Shown here one piece after another: positions 8,648-17,331 of a stretch of DNA of 64,000 nt (position 1 is its first letter; each line of letters starts with the position of its first letter). The notes under the pieces were generated by a model that was not told the DNA's origin, did not search any database, and saw only the letters and a program-made list of their open reading frames with translations. Source of the DNA: Salipiger sp. H15 (lineage in GTDB: Bacteria > Pseudomonadota > Alphaproteobacteria > Rhodobacterales > Rhodobacteraceae). The position numbers and the translations under genes were made by a program. The stretch spans positions 248,001 through 312,000 of the forward strand of contig NZ_CP123387.1 of assembly GCF_040409955.1 (NCBI RefSeq), written 5' to 3'.

Positions 8648-9352
8648 ATGCTTCAAGACCTCCCCTCCCAGGCGCATGCCATGCTTTTGGAAATGCTCAA
8701 TAAACCGGAATGGACAGGGGGCGGGCGCCTGCCGCCCGAGACCGAGCTCGCGCGGGACATCGGCGTGTCGCGCCCGGTCCTGCGCAAGGCGCTGGCGCGG
8801 CTGCGCGACGAGGGACGGGTCTTCTCGCGCCGGGGCTCGGGCAATTACGTGCAGCCGAAGCTGGTGGTCGAGCCGCCGCTCGCCGAGTTCGGCGCGCTGA
8901 CCATCCAGACCGTGCAGGACATGAAACGCTGCATGCGATTCCGCCAGATCGTCGAGGCGGCGGCGGCGGAAGACGCGGCACGGCTGCAGGACGTGGCGGC
9001 GATCCGCGCCATCGAGGCGGCGCACCGTGCCCTCGCCGAGCTTCAGCCGGGGGGCACGGTCTTCGACCGGGATTTCGCCTTCCACCTCGCCGTGGCCGCG
9101 GCCTCGGGGAACTCCTACTACCGCTTCGCGCTCGAGACGCTGCGCCAGCAGATCGCGCTCGGGCTGGAATTCGGCCGCAGGCTGAGGGGCATCGCGCAGA
9201 ACGAGGTGTCGGAGCGGGTGATCGCGGAACACGCGAGCGTGCTCCGCGCCATCCAGGACGCCGATCCGGTGGCCGCCCGCGAGGCCATGTCGCTGCACAT
9301 CCAGCAGGGCATCCAGCGTCTCTTCGGAGACGAGGAGGGCGGCCGGGGCTGA
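8648..9352 (+). CDS. GntR-family regulator, FCD (FadR) subfamily
   Basis: A transcriptional regulator with an N-terminal winged helix (PPETELARDIGVSRPVLRKALARLRDEGRV) followed by an FCD ligand-binding domain. The likely metal or ligand residues are in FDRDFAFHLAVAAASGNSYY and in the last-helix HASVLRAIQDAD. The start at 8648 (234 residues) fits the family; an in-frame ATG at 8597 would add 17 residues. It is transcribed away from the dehydratase-TctCBA-aldolase operon, which it most likely represses until a sugar acid or its keto-deoxy product binds. Its stop is only three bases from the stop of the convergent 2-hydroxyacid dehydrogenase. Confidence 0.88.
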   Translation: MLQDLPSQAHAMLLEMLNKPEWTGGGRLPPETELARDIGVSRPVLRKALARLRDEGRVFSRRGSGNYVQPKLVVEPPLAEFGALTIQTVQDMKRCMRFRQIVEAAAAEDAARLQDVAAIRAIEAAHRALAELQPGGTVFDRDFAFHLAVAAASGNSYYRFALETLRQQIALGLEFGRRLRGIAQNEVSERVIAEHASVLRAIQDADPVAAREAMSLHIQQGIQRLFGDEEGGRG

Positions 9353-9355
9353 GCG

Positions 9356-10327
9356 TCAGGCCGGGGCGTCGACCCGGTTCTCCAGCGCCCCGCCCCTCGC
9401 AAGGCTGTTGATGTTGCGCGCAATGGCCTGCTGCCTGCGCGCGATCGTGCCGGTCGTCCAGCCGGACATGTGCGGGGTCAGCGTGACGTTGTCCAGTTCG
9501 TGGAACGGATGGTGCCCGGGCAGCGGGTGCGGCTGGTCGGGCGTCGGGTAGACGTACCAGGTGTCGATGATCGCGCCGCCGATCTTCCGGCTGGAGAGCA
9601 CCTCGTAGAGCGCGTCCTCGTCGATCACCGGCCCCCGGCCGACGTTCATCACGATCGCGTGCGGCCCGAGCGCCCCCAGAACTTCGGCCCCGATCAGCCC
9701 GGCGGTGCTGTCGTTCAGCGGCAGGGTGTTGATCAGGATGTCCACCTGCGCGGCCATGTCGGCGAGGCCCGAAAGGTCATGGATCGCCGCGTATCCCGTC
9801 GCCGCGACGGGCGAGCGGTTCGCGACCTGCACCTCCATCCCGAAGGCCAGCGCGCGGGCTGCGATGGTCCGCCCGATATGCCCGTGCCCGACGATGCCGA
9901 TGCTCTGCGCGCCAAGCTCGCTGCGCAGCCCCGAGGGACCGCCCGCCCAGTAGTGCCAGTCGCCGCGCCTCAGCTGGCCGTCGGCCTCGGCCAGCGGCAC
10001 GTGCCGCGCCAGCAGCGCCGCCATGACGTATTCGGCGATGGCATTCTCGTGGCCGAAGCAGTTGCAGACCGCACAACCCTCCGGCAGCGAGGCGAAATGC
10101 ACGCCGTCAAAACCCGCCGCCGGAAGCTGGAAGAGCCGCGCCGAGATCGGCGGCTGGCCGGCGCGGCTATAGGTGCCGACCACCACGTCGGCGGCGCGGT
10201 AGAGCTCGAGCTCGCCCTCGCCGGCCAGCGCGTCCGATACCGTGGCCAGCTCGTGCGGGGACTCGAGCAGCGCCTCGAACCCGTCGAAGAAGGTGCGCGC
10301 GTTGGCGCCGTGGAATACGATCTTCAT
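9356..10327 (-). CDS. D-isomer-specific 2-hydroxyacid dehydrogenase
   Basis: A 323-residue NAD(P)-dependent dehydrogenase that interconverts a 2-keto acid and a D-2-hydroxy acid. The Rossmann motif GIVGHGHIGRTIAARALAFGM lies near residue 145. The catalytic arginine is in VMNVGRGPVIDEDALYEVL, and the C-terminal LTPHMSGWT carries the usual histidine. It is the last gene of the seven-gene DctPQM operon, 40 bases after the large permease, so it probably acts on an intermediate of the imported sugar acid or hydroxy acid, for example a glyoxylate- or hydroxypyruvate-like product. The N-terminal half is somewhat divergent, so the substrate is open. Confidence 0.85.
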   Translation of the reverse strand: MKIVFHGANARTFFDGFEALLESPHELATVSDALAGEGELELYRAADVVVGTYSRAGQPPISARLFQLPAAGFDGVHFASLPEGCAVCNCFGHENAIAEYVMAALLARHVPLAEADGQLRRGDWHYWAGGPSGLRSELGAQSIGIVGHGHIGRTIAARALAFGMEVQVANRSPVAATGYAAIHDLSGLADMAAQVDILINTLPLNDSTAGLIGAEVLGALGPHAIVMNVGRGPVIDEDALYEVLSSRKIGGAIIDTWYVYPTPDQPHPLPGHHPFHELDNVTLTPHMSGWTTGTIARRQQAIARNINSLARGGALENRVDAPA

Positions 10328-10367
10328 GTCATCCGAACCCTTGAAGTCGGTGCCCGAGCCGGGCCTT

Positions 10368-11684
10368 TCAGTAGACGGCGATCTGCGGGAAGCAGAGCAT
10401 CATCGCCAGCGCAAAGGCCTGCAGGCCGATGAAGGGCAAGAGCGCCCGGAAGATGTCGCCCAGCGAGATGTCGGGCGGCGTGACGGACTTGAGGTAGAAG
10501 GCGGCCGGGCCGAAGGGCGGCGACAGGAAGCTCATCTGCATGTTCATGCAGAAGAGCACGCCGAACCAGATCGGGTCCAGACCGAGGCTCTTCACGATCG
10601 GCACGAAGATCGGCATGGTCAGCAGCGCGATCCCCACCCAGTCGAGGAAGGCGCCGAGCACGAAGAGGATCGCCATCATCAGCAGCACGATCACCGTCGG
10701 GTTGTCCGACACGCCGGTGATCAGCCCGGCGACGAAGTTGATGCCTCCCATCAGGTTGTAGACGCCGACGAGCGCGGTGGCACCGATGCCGATCCAGACG
10801 ATCATGCCGCAGGTCGAGAGGGTCTGCATCGCGCTGTCGCGCAGGAAGCGCCAGCTGAACTCGCCGCGCAGCATCGCCGAGAGCGCGACGCCCGCGACGC
10901 CGACCGCCGAGGCCTCGGTGACCGAGGCGATGCCGGCGTAGATCGAGCCCAGCACGAAGGTGACGACCAGCAGCGGCAGGATCAGCCCCTTGAGAAGGCG
11001 CAGCTTCTCGGCCGCCGGGATCTTCTCCTTCGTCGGCGGCGGGGCGACGCCCTCCGAGAAGTAGGAGCGGACCAGCACGTAGCCGACGTAGAGCGAGGCC
11101 AGCAGCAGCCCGGGCAGGAAGGAGGCGGTGAAGAGATCGCCGATCGAGACGTTGGCGGTCAGCCCGTACATGATCAGCACGATCGAGGGCGGGATCATCG
11201 CGCCGAGCGAGCCGCCGGCGCAGACCACGCCGATCGCGAGGTTGCGGTCGTAGCCCTGGCGCAGCATCTGCGGCAGGGCGATCAGGCCCAGCAGCACGAT
11301 CTCGCCGCCGATGATCCCGGACATGGCCGCGAGGATCACCGACACGAAGATGGTCTGCACCGCGACGCCGCCGCGGATCCGCCCGCCGATCAGCTTCAGC
11401 GCGTCGAAGAGGTCGCGCGCCACGCCGGAGCGGTCGAGCATCGCCGCCATCAGCACGAACATCGGCACCGAGACGAAGACGAAACTGTTGACGAAGGTGT
11501 AGATGCGGCTGGTGATCACGGTGATCGACATGGGGCCGAAGAACCCCAGCGCGAAGACCAGCGCGACGAGCAGCGTCACGAAGGCGAGCGGCATGCCGGT
11601 CAGCAGCAGCACCACCATGAGGCCGAACATCAGGAGGGTGGCGGGCCCGATGCCGAGCGCCGCCAGGTCGAACATGGCGTGCAT
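10368..11684 (-). CDS. TRAP transporter large permease DctM
   Basis: The 438-residue large membrane subunit of a TRAP importer, of normal length. It has about 12 hydrophobic helices and family signatures, including MSGIIGGEIVLLGLIALPQML, GAMIPPSIVLIMYG and the C-terminal NMQMSFLSPPFGPAAFYLKSV. It starts one base after the end of the DctQ gene, so the two are translationally coupled. Together with DctQ and DctP (upstream) it forms a sodium- or proton-driven importer for an acidic solute. Confidence 0.93.
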   Translation of the reverse strand: MHAMFDLAALGIGPATLLMFGLMVVLLLTGMPLAFVTLLVALVFALGFFGPMSITVITSRIYTFVNSFVFVSVPMFVLMAAMLDRSGVARDLFDALKLIGGRIRGGVAVQTIFVSVILAAMSGIIGGEIVLLGLIALPQMLRQGYDRNLAIGVVCAGGSLGAMIPPSIVLIMYGLTANVSIGDLFTASFLPGLLLASLYVGYVLVRSYFSEGVAPPPTKEKIPAAEKLRLLKGLILPLLVVTFVLGSIYAGIASVTEASAVGVAGVALSAMLRGEFSWRFLRDSAMQTLSTCGMIVWIGIGATALVGVYNLMGGINFVAGLITGVSDNPTVIVLLMMAILFVLGAFLDWVGIALLTMPIFVPIVKSLGLDPIWFGVLFCMNMQMSFLSPPFGPAAFYLKSVTPPDISLGDIFRALLPFIGLQAFALAMMLCFPQIAVY

Positions 11685-11685
11685 G

Positions 11686-12276
11686 TCAGCTGTCCTTTCC
11701 GGGCTTTCTGAGCTGCCGCGCGAGGATCACGGCGAACTGGGCGCACATGACGAGCATCAGCACAAAAAGGAAGATCTTGAGATAGGCCGGGAGCGGCGGG
11801 TTCCAGGCGCTGCCCGAGCGTTCGAGCCGCAGGTCCCCCGCCGGCGACCAGACCGCCTTGGTCAGCATCAGCCAGGCCGCGTAGGCGAAGAAGCCGCTGG
11901 CGATCATCGAGGCCAGCGAGATGAAGAGGTCGAGCGCCTTGCGCCCGCGCGCGGGCAGGGCGTCGTAGATCATCACGACGCGGATGTGCCGGTCGCGCGA
12001 GACGCAGAACAGCCCGCCGTAGAGAAACGCGAGCCCGCAGAGGAAGGTGGCGGTCTCGTGCGCCCAGATGGTCGGTGCGTTCAGCACGTAGCGCAGGAAG
12101 ACCTCCATCAGCAGGAACAGCGCGGCGGCGACGATGCCGGCGGCGAAGAGGTAGCCGAGTCGGTCGATCCAGTGGCCAAGCAGGCCGGCCTCGGGGATCG
12201 GGGCCTCCCGCGTCTCGTGGGTGGGCAGCTCGGCGGCCAGCTCGTGCTGCGCTTCGGGCGTCTGGGGTCTGCTCAT
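11686..12276 (-). CDS. TRAP transporter small permease DctQ
   Basis: The 196-residue small membrane subunit of the TRAP importer, with four hydrophobic segments and the conserved motif FLRYVLNAPTIWAHETATFLCGLAFLYGG, typical of DctQ (R-Y-V-x-x-x-P-x-x-W-x-x-E). The soluble N-terminal 28 residues are polar and longer than usual. It follows the DctP gene by 67 bases that hold a GC-rich hairpin, and precedes dctM by one base. Confidence 0.9.
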   Translation of the reverse strand: MSRPQTPEAQHELAAELPTHETREAPIPEAGLLGHWIDRLGYLFAAGIVAAALFLLMEVFLRYVLNAPTIWAHETATFLCGLAFLYGGLFCVSRDRHIRVVMIYDALPARGRKALDLFISLASMIASGFFAYAAWLMLTKAVWSPAGDLRLERSGSAWNPPLPAYLKIFLFVLMLVMCAQFAVILARQLRKPGKDS

Positions 12277-12309
12277 CGCGCTGTGGTTCCTTCGATCCGT
12301 CGCAGGTCC

Positions 12310-12335
12310 GGCCGGCGGCAGGGGCGCCGCCGGCC
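12310..12335 (-). terminator. Hairpin between dctP-like and dctQ-like genes
   Basis: A 10-bp perfect inverted repeat (GGCCGGCGGC, 12310-12319; GCCGCCGGCC, 12326-12335) with a six-base loop lies just after the DctP stop. It is probably a transcript-stabilising or partial termination stem that favours binding-protein expression. Confidence 0.5.
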
Positions 12336-12343
12336 AGCCGGGG

Positions 12344-13360
12344 TTACTGCAGCAGCCCCTTGTCCTTGAGATAGGCGGTCAGCGTGTCGTAGACCTTCTG
12401 CGCCATGGGCGAGCCCGCGGCGACGCCGGCCCACTGCTCCTGCGCGATGGCGCGGAACTTGGCGCGCTCCTCGTCGGACCAGTTGTGGATGGTGATGCCC
12501 GCGGCCTCGGCCTTGCCGACCGCCTCGAGGTCGCGCTCCTTGAGCGTGCTCACCTGGGTCTGCTGGAACGCCTTGACCGAAGCCTTGAGCTGGTCCTGGA
12601 TCTCGGCCGGCAGCGCGTCCCACTTGGCCTTGTTCATCGACACCTCGACCAGCGGCAGCGAGTGGAAGCCCGGGTAGACCGGATGCGTCGCGATCTCGTT
12701 CATGCCGGTCTCCTGGTTGACCGAGAAGACCGAGTAGTCGGCGGCGTCGATCACGCCCTTGTCGAGCGAGGTGTAGACCTCGGAGGCGGGCAGGTTCACC
12801 GGGTTGGCGCCGGCGGCGGCGAAGACGTTGGCGATCAGCCCCTCGGGCGAGCGCACCTTGACGCCCTTCAGGTCGGCGACGCTGTCGAGCGGCACCTTCG
12901 ACACGAAAGCCTCAAGCCCGGGGGTGGAGACGCCGATGAACTCGAGCCCGTAGGGGTTGATGAGCTCGTTCATCAGCTCCTTGCCGCCGCCGTTCTCGAC
13001 GAAGTCGATCATCTGCGCGGGGTCCGCCCAGGCACCGACCGGGTTGGCGATCAGACCGAAGGCCGGGTCACGGCCGGCGAAATAGGAGGTGTCGGTGATG
13101 TGCCCGTCGATGATCCCGGCGGCGATGGCGTCGGGGGTCTCCTTGTAGTCGACGATCGAGCCCACCGGCAGCAGTTCGATGCTGACCTTGCCACCGGTCA
13201 TTTCCTTGACGGTCTCGGTCCAGCCTTGCTGGAAGATGAAGTTCGGGTTGCCCGCCGGGTCGGAGGACTGGAAGCGGAAGCTGTACTCCTGTGCCGAGGC
13301 GGCACCGGCAAGGCAGAGGCCGGCAAGCAGCGCGGCGGTGGTGGTCTTCAGGATCATCAT
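12344..13360 (-). CDS. TRAP transporter substrate-binding protein DctP
   Basis: A 338-residue periplasmic binding protein. The signal peptide is about residues 1-23 (cleavage after AASA; mature start QEYSFRFQSSDPAGNP). The central LPASEVYTSLDKGVIDAADYSVF is the DctP-family helix and strand that carries the ligand-facing residues. A GGGAGGAG ribosome site lies just before the ATG. Its neighbours (idonate-type dehydrogenase, SDR, dehydratase) suggest that it binds a hexonate-like sugar acid. This is context inference only. Confidence 0.92.
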   Translation of the reverse strand: MMILKTTTAALLAGLCLAGAASAQEYSFRFQSSDPAGNPNFIFQQGWTETVKEMTGGKVSIELLPVGSIVDYKETPDAIAAGIIDGHITDTSYFAGRDPAFGLIANPVGAWADPAQMIDFVENGGGKELMNELINPYGLEFIGVSTPGLEAFVSKVPLDSVADLKGVKVRSPEGLIANVFAAAGANPVNLPASEVYTSLDKGVIDAADYSVFSVNQETGMNEIATHPVYPGFHSLPLVEVSMNKAKWDALPAEIQDQLKASVKAFQQTQVSTLKERDLEAVGKAEAAGITIHNWSDEERAKFRAIAQEQWAGVAAGSPMAQKVYDTLTAYLKDKGLLQ

Positions 13361-13411
13361 GGGCTCCTCCCTTTTGGGGTCCTGGTCGCAATTGGCTTGG
13401 GTCCGCGCCGC

Positions 13412-14455
13412 TCAGGGCGCCGCGAACTCGATCTGCACCTTCATCGCGCGGCTCTTGTCCGAGGCGAGCTCGAAGGCGGGCACCGCGTCCCGCGCCGGCA
13501 GCACGCCGGTGAGCACCGGGCGCAGGTCGATCCGGCCCGCGTCGATCATCCGGGCGGCGGTGGCGAACTCGGGCGCGAAGCGGAAGCTGCCGAGGATCTG
13601 CAGCTCGCGGGTCACGATGGCGGTCATCGGCAGGCTGGTCTCGGGGCCGAGCCCGACGGTGACCAGCAAGCCGCGCGGGCGCAGGACCCCGCAGGCGGCC
13701 AGCACCGCGGCGGGGGCGCCGGAGCATTCGAAGGCGACATCGACCTGGCCTTTCCCGGCGCCGAGCGGGCCAAGCGCCTCCGGGCCCTGCGACAGGTCGA
13801 TGGTGCGGTCGGCGCCCATTTTCGCCGCCGTCGCCAGCGCCGTGGCCGAGATGTCCGTGGCGATGATCTCCTCCGCCCCGGCAAGGCGGGCGGCGGCGAT
13901 GGTCAGGCAGCCGATCGGCCCGCAGCCCGAGACGATGACGCGCCTGCCGATCAGGCTGCCGGCAAGGCGCACCGCGTGCAGGCAGACCGCCAGCGGCTCG
14001 GACATGGCGGCCAGCGCGAGGTCGGCGTCGGGGGACAGCTTGACCAGCTGTCCGGCGGGCAGGGTGATCTGCGCGCGGAAGAGGCCCTGCTCGTGCGGGA
14101 AGCGCATCGCCGAGCCGTTGAACCGCATGTCGAGGCAATGGTTGGCCATGCCCTGCTGGCAATACTCGCAGGCGCCGCAGGGGCGCGAGGGGTTCACCGC
14201 CACGCGGTCGCCCTCGGCCAGACCGGTCACGCCGGCGCCGACCTCGGTGACGATGCCCGAGACCTCGTGCCCCAGAGCCATCGGCTCGCGCAGCCGCACG
14301 GTGCCGAAGCCGCCGTGGTGGTAGTAGTGCAGGTCGGAGCCGCAGATGCCGCCGTGGCTGATCGCGACGCGCACCTCGCCCGCCGCCGGGGCGGGGGCGG
14401 CGGCGATCTCCTCGACGCGCAGGTCCTTCGGGCCATGGATGACGACGGCGCGCAT
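13412..14455 (-). CDS. Zinc-dependent medium-chain dehydrogenase, L-idonate 5-dehydrogenase type
   Basis: A 347-residue medium-chain dehydrogenase. Catalytic zinc ligands are visible in ISHGGICGSDLHYYHHGG (Cys) and MALGHEVSG (His-Glu). The structural-zinc cluster is partly kept as PCGACEYCQQGMANHCLDM. The cofactor loop is VIVSGCGPIGCLTIAAARLAGA. The HYYHHGGFG segment after the first cysteine resembles L-idonate 5-dehydrogenase (IdnD). It shares one base with the preceding SDR gene (TGATG), and that SDR resembles gluconate 5-dehydrogenase, the IdnO partner. The pair would convert idonate via 5-ketogluconate to gluconate, but other sugar acids are possible. Confidence 0.82.
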   Translation of the reverse strand: MRAVVIHGPKDLRVEEIAAAPAPAAGEVRVAISHGGICGSDLHYYHHGGFGTVRLREPMALGHEVSGIVTEVGAGVTGLAEGDRVAVNPSRPCGACEYCQQGMANHCLDMRFNGSAMRFPHEQGLFRAQITLPAGQLVKLSPDADLALAAMSEPLAVCLHAVRLAGSLIGRRVIVSGCGPIGCLTIAAARLAGAEEIIATDISATALATAAKMGADRTIDLSQGPEALGPLGAGKGQVDVAFECSGAPAAVLAACGVLRPRGLLVTVGLGPETSLPMTAIVTRELQILGSFRFAPEFATAARMIDAGRIDLRPVLTGVLPARDAVPAFELASDKSRAMKVQIEFAAP

Positions 14456-15222
14456 CAGAGCACCGAGCTCATGCCGCCGTCGGCGAAGATCAGCTGCCCC
14501 GAGACGTAGTTCGAGGCATCCGAGGCGAGGAAGATGGCGAGCCCGGCCAGCTCTTCGGGCTTGCCCCAGCGGCGCATCGGCGTGCGCCCCTTCACCCACT
14601 TGTCGAAGTCGGGGTTCGAGACCAGCGCCTCGTTCATGTCGGTCAGCATGTAGCCGGGCGCGATGGCGTTCGACTGGATGCCGAGCTCGCCCCATTCCGC
14701 CGCCATCGCCTTGGTCAGCATCTTGATGCCGCCCTTGGCCACGGTATAGGGCGCGACGGTCGCGCGGGCGAGGTCCGAGGTCAGCGAGCCGATGTTGATC
14801 ACCTTGCCCCTGCCGCGCGGCGCCATGCGCCTTGCCGCCTCGCGGCCGATGACGAAGGCCGAGGTCAGGTTGGTGTCGATCACCCGCCGCCAATCGGCGG
14901 TGTCGAGCTCGAGCATCGGCTTGCGGAACTGGATCCCGGCGTTGTTGACGAGGATGTCGATCGCTTGCCCCTCGGCGTCGAAACGCTCGAAGGCGGCAAG
15001 GATCGCGGCCTCGTCGGTCACGTCGAAGCAGGCACCCTCGGCGGCGAAGCCGGCGGCGCGCATCTCGTCCACCGCCTGCGCGAGGCGGGCCTCGTTCGAG
15101 CCGTTGAGCACCACCTTGGCGCCGCAGGCGGCGAGCCCCTCGGCCATGGCGCGGCCAAGCCCGCGCGACGCGCCGGTGACCAGCGCGGTGCGCCCGGTGA
15201 GATCGAAAAGCTTCAGGCTCAT
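14455..15222 (-). CDS. SDR oxidoreductase, gluconate 5-dehydrogenase type
   Basis: A 255-residue classical short-chain dehydrogenase. Motifs are the cofactor-binding TGASRGLGRAM (near residue 17), NNAG, and the active-site pair in NIGSLTSDLARATVAPYTVAKGG (Ser, Tyr-x-x-x-Lys). The opening LFDLTGRTALVTGASRGLG and the ending SGQLIFADGGMSSVL are those of gluconate/5-keto-gluconate reductases. It overlaps the dehydratase upstream by four bases (ATGA) and the idonate-type dehydrogenase downstream by one. The likely role is reversible reduction of a keto-sugar acid in the imported hexonate pathway. Confidence 0.85.
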   Translation of the reverse strand: MSLKLFDLTGRTALVTGASRGLGRAMAEGLAACGAKVVLNGSNEARLAQAVDEMRAAGFAAEGACFDVTDEAAILAAFERFDAEGQAIDILVNNAGIQFRKPMLELDTADWRRVIDTNLTSAFVIGREAARRMAPRGRGKVINIGSLTSDLARATVAPYTVAKGGIKMLTKAMAAEWGELGIQSNAIAPGYMLTDMNEALVSNPDFDKWVKGRTPMRRWGKPEELAGLAIFLASDASNYVSGQLIFADGGMSSVL

Positions 15223-16424
15223 GCGTCCACCTCCGACACGCGGGTGCTGAGGTCGCCGCGCTCGAAGAAGGCGGGCAGCAGCTCGGTGCCGAGGCCGGGG
15301 CCTTCCATCGGGTAGACGTAGCCGCCCTCGATGCGCGGCACCTCGGTGACCAGCTCGCGATACCAGCCGTTGTAGAAGGCGCGCACCGACTCCTGGATCA
15401 GCGTGTTGGGCTGGCTGAAGGACATGTGGATGGCGGCGATGAAGCCCACCGGCCCGATGCAGTCATGCGGCGCGAAGGGGCGGTGGTAGGTGTCGGCCAT
15501 GGCGGCGATCTTGCGCCCCTCGGTCAGCCCGCCGGTCCAGCAGAGGTCCGCCATCACCACATGCGCGGCGTCGCGGTCCATGTACTCCTTGTAGGCGAAG
15601 CGCGAGCCCAGCGTCTCCGACGCGCAGGTCCAGACCGGGGTCGAGCGGGCGAACTCGGCCAGCGCCTGTGCGTTGTTCATGCGGATCGGATCCTCGTACC
15701 AGCGCGGCGCATAGGGCTCGACGGCGCGGGCGATCTCCATCGCCGTGGGCAGGTTCCACAGCGAGTGCATCTCGAGCATGATCTCCATCCTGTCGCCGAC
15801 GGCCTTGCGGATCAGCTCGAAGGGCTTGATCGCCGCCTTCATCTGCTCGGCGGTGATGTACATGCCCTTGTTCTCGATCCCGGCGGGATCGAAGGGCCAG
15901 ATCTTCATCGCCGTGATGCCGCTCTCGAGCAGGCTCTCGGCCAACTCGTCCGCCCGGTTCATGAAGGCGTCGAGATCCTCGTAGGGCGAGGGCTCGGCGT
16001 CGAGGTTCCAGGTGTCGACCGGCTTGATCTTGTTGGTGCGCACGTAGCGGGTGCCGGCGCAGGTGTTGTAGACCCGGACCTTCTCCCAGCTCTGGCCGCC
16101 GAGCACCTTGTGCACCGGCAGGCCGGCGACCTTGCCGAAGATGTCCCAGAGCGCGATGTCCACCGCCGAGGCGGCGCGGTACTCGACCCCGGTCGAGGCC
16201 TGCGCATTGGGCAGGCTCACCATTTCCTTGTGCAGGAGCTCGATGTTGAGCGGGTCCTGCCCGAGCAGCCGCACCGCCAGCGTGTTGTGGATATGCGCCT
16301 CGCAGGCCTCGGCGCCGTAGAAGGTCTCGCCGAGCCCGGTGATGCCTGCGTCGGTCTCCACGTGGACCCAGAGAACATTGGCAAATTCCTCCGCACGGAA
16401 GGTGCGGATCGCGGTGATTTTCAT
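15219..16424 (-). CDS. Enolase-superfamily (mandelate racemase-type) sugar-acid dehydratase, second copy
   Basis: A 401-residue mandelate racemase-type enzyme. The expected sequence blocks are GLGETFYGAEA, GITAMKIWPFD, the metal-site acids in IMLEMHSLWN, WYEDPI and CASETLG, and FAPHDCIGPVGF. GGAGG lies before the ATG, and it is the first gene of the seven-gene operon ending with the 2-hydroxyacid dehydrogenase. It is a clear paralogue of the dehydratase at 7226-8461, sharing ITAMKIWPFD, DIALWD, WTGGLTE and the APHDC block, but it is wired to a TRAP rather than a TTT importer. Its substrate is presumably the related sugar acid imported by DctPQM. Confidence 0.88.
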   Translation of the reverse strand: MKITAIRTFRAEEFANVLWVHVETDAGITGLGETFYGAEACEAHIHNTLAVRLLGQDPLNIELLHKEMVSLPNAQASTGVEYRAASAVDIALWDIFGKVAGLPVHKVLGGQSWEKVRVYNTCAGTRYVRTNKIKPVDTWNLDAEPSPYEDLDAFMNRADELAESLLESGITAMKIWPFDPAGIENKGMYITAEQMKAAIKPFELIRKAVGDRMEIMLEMHSLWNLPTAMEIARAVEPYAPRWYEDPIRMNNAQALAEFARSTPVWTCASETLGSRFAYKEYMDRDAAHVVMADLCWTGGLTEGRKIAAMADTYHRPFAPHDCIGPVGFIAAIHMSFSQPNTLIQESVRAFYNGWYRELVTEVPRIEGGYVYPMEGPGLGTELLPAFFERGDLSTRVSEVDA

Positions 16425-16557
16425 TGATTTCCTCCAGGCCGGGCACGCCGGGCTGTGTCTCCGTAACCCGGGCCGAAGGATCGAGTCGGTCCTGCCGCGG
16501 GGTTTCCCGGGACATGGTGTAGAGAGGCTGATAGGGTATGATCAAGCTAAAAGTGAC

Positions 16558-16574
16558 TTTTGGTGCTACCAAAA
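16558..16574. promoter_or_regulatory. GntR/FadR-type operator palindrome
   Basis: A 17-bp perfect palindrome TTTTGGTGCTACCAAAA (7-bp arms, three-base centre). It contains an exact match to the FadR-subfamily consensus TNGTNNNACNA. It lies 30 bases before the regulator start at 16604 and 134 bases before the divergent dehydratase start, so it is well placed for autoregulation and control of the operon. Confidence 0.8.
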
Positions 16575-16603
16575 TCGCAAACCTGTATGAAAGGTCAGAA
16601 GAC

Positions 16604-17305
16604 ATGAGCACACAGGAAAGGGGTCTCGTCGATCGGGCGGTGGCCGACCTGCGCGCCTATATCCGCAAGGAAAACATGAAGGTGGGGGATGCGCTGCCGA
16701 GCGAGCAGGCGCTTTCGGCGCAGCTCGGCGTGTCGCGCACCGTGGCCCGCGAGGCGATGCGCGCGCTGGCGGCGCTGGGGGTTCTGCAGATCGGCAACGG
16801 CAGGCGCGCGCGGGTCGCGGCGATGAACGCCGACGCCATGTCGATTCTTCTCGACCACACGGTCTACAGCGGCCAGCTGTCGATCCAGCAGGTGCTCGAC
16901 GTGCGCCGCACGCTCGAATTGCGCACCGCGGGGCTTGCCGCACTGCGCCGGTCAGACGAGCAGGCGCGCGAGCTGCTCGAGATCGTCGACCAGATGTTCG
17001 CGGCGCTGCGCGGCGACCAGGGCCGGATCATGGACCTCGACATCCGCTTCCACGCGCTGATCGCCCGCGCCTCGGGCAACGCGCTCTACGAGCTGCTGGT
17101 CGGAAGTTACGGGGTGATCACGCGGCAGACCTGGGCAATCGGCTGGCGGGCGCGCGGCTCGGAGGAGAACCGCGAGGAGAACATCCGCTGCCACGAGCGC
17201 ATCGCCACGGCGATCATGATGCAGGACAGCACCAGGGCAGAGGCCGCGATGACCGAGCATTTCGAAACCGCGATCTCGGTGCTGATCCGGGCGGGGGTGA
17301 CGTGA
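16604..17305 (+). CDS. GntR-family regulator, FCD (FadR) subfamily
   Basis: A 233-residue regulator with a winged-helix domain (GDALPSEQALSAQLGVSRTVAREAMRALAALGVLQI) and a C-terminal FCD domain with the expected histidines (LDIRFHALIARASGNALY; CHERIATAIM). The start at 16604 is preferred because GAAAGG lies 10 bases upstream and because an upstream ATG (16538) would place the operator inside the coding region. It is divergent from the dehydratase-SDR-IdnD-DctPQM operon, its obvious target. The inducer is probably a sugar acid or keto-deoxy acid. It is convergent with the ABC permease gene, and the two share a hairpin. Confidence 0.9.
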   Translation: MSTQERGLVDRAVADLRAYIRKENMKVGDALPSEQALSAQLGVSRTVAREAMRALAALGVLQIGNGRRARVAAMNADAMSILLDHTVYSGQLSIQQVLDVRRTLELRTAGLAALRRSDEQARELLEIVDQMFAALRGDQGRIMDLDIRFHALIARASGNALYELLVGSYGVITRQTWAIGWRARGSEENREENIRCHERIATAIMMQDSTRAEAAMTEHFETAISVLIRAGVT

Positions 17306-17331
17306 TCCCGGCAGCGCCCTCGGGACGGTGG

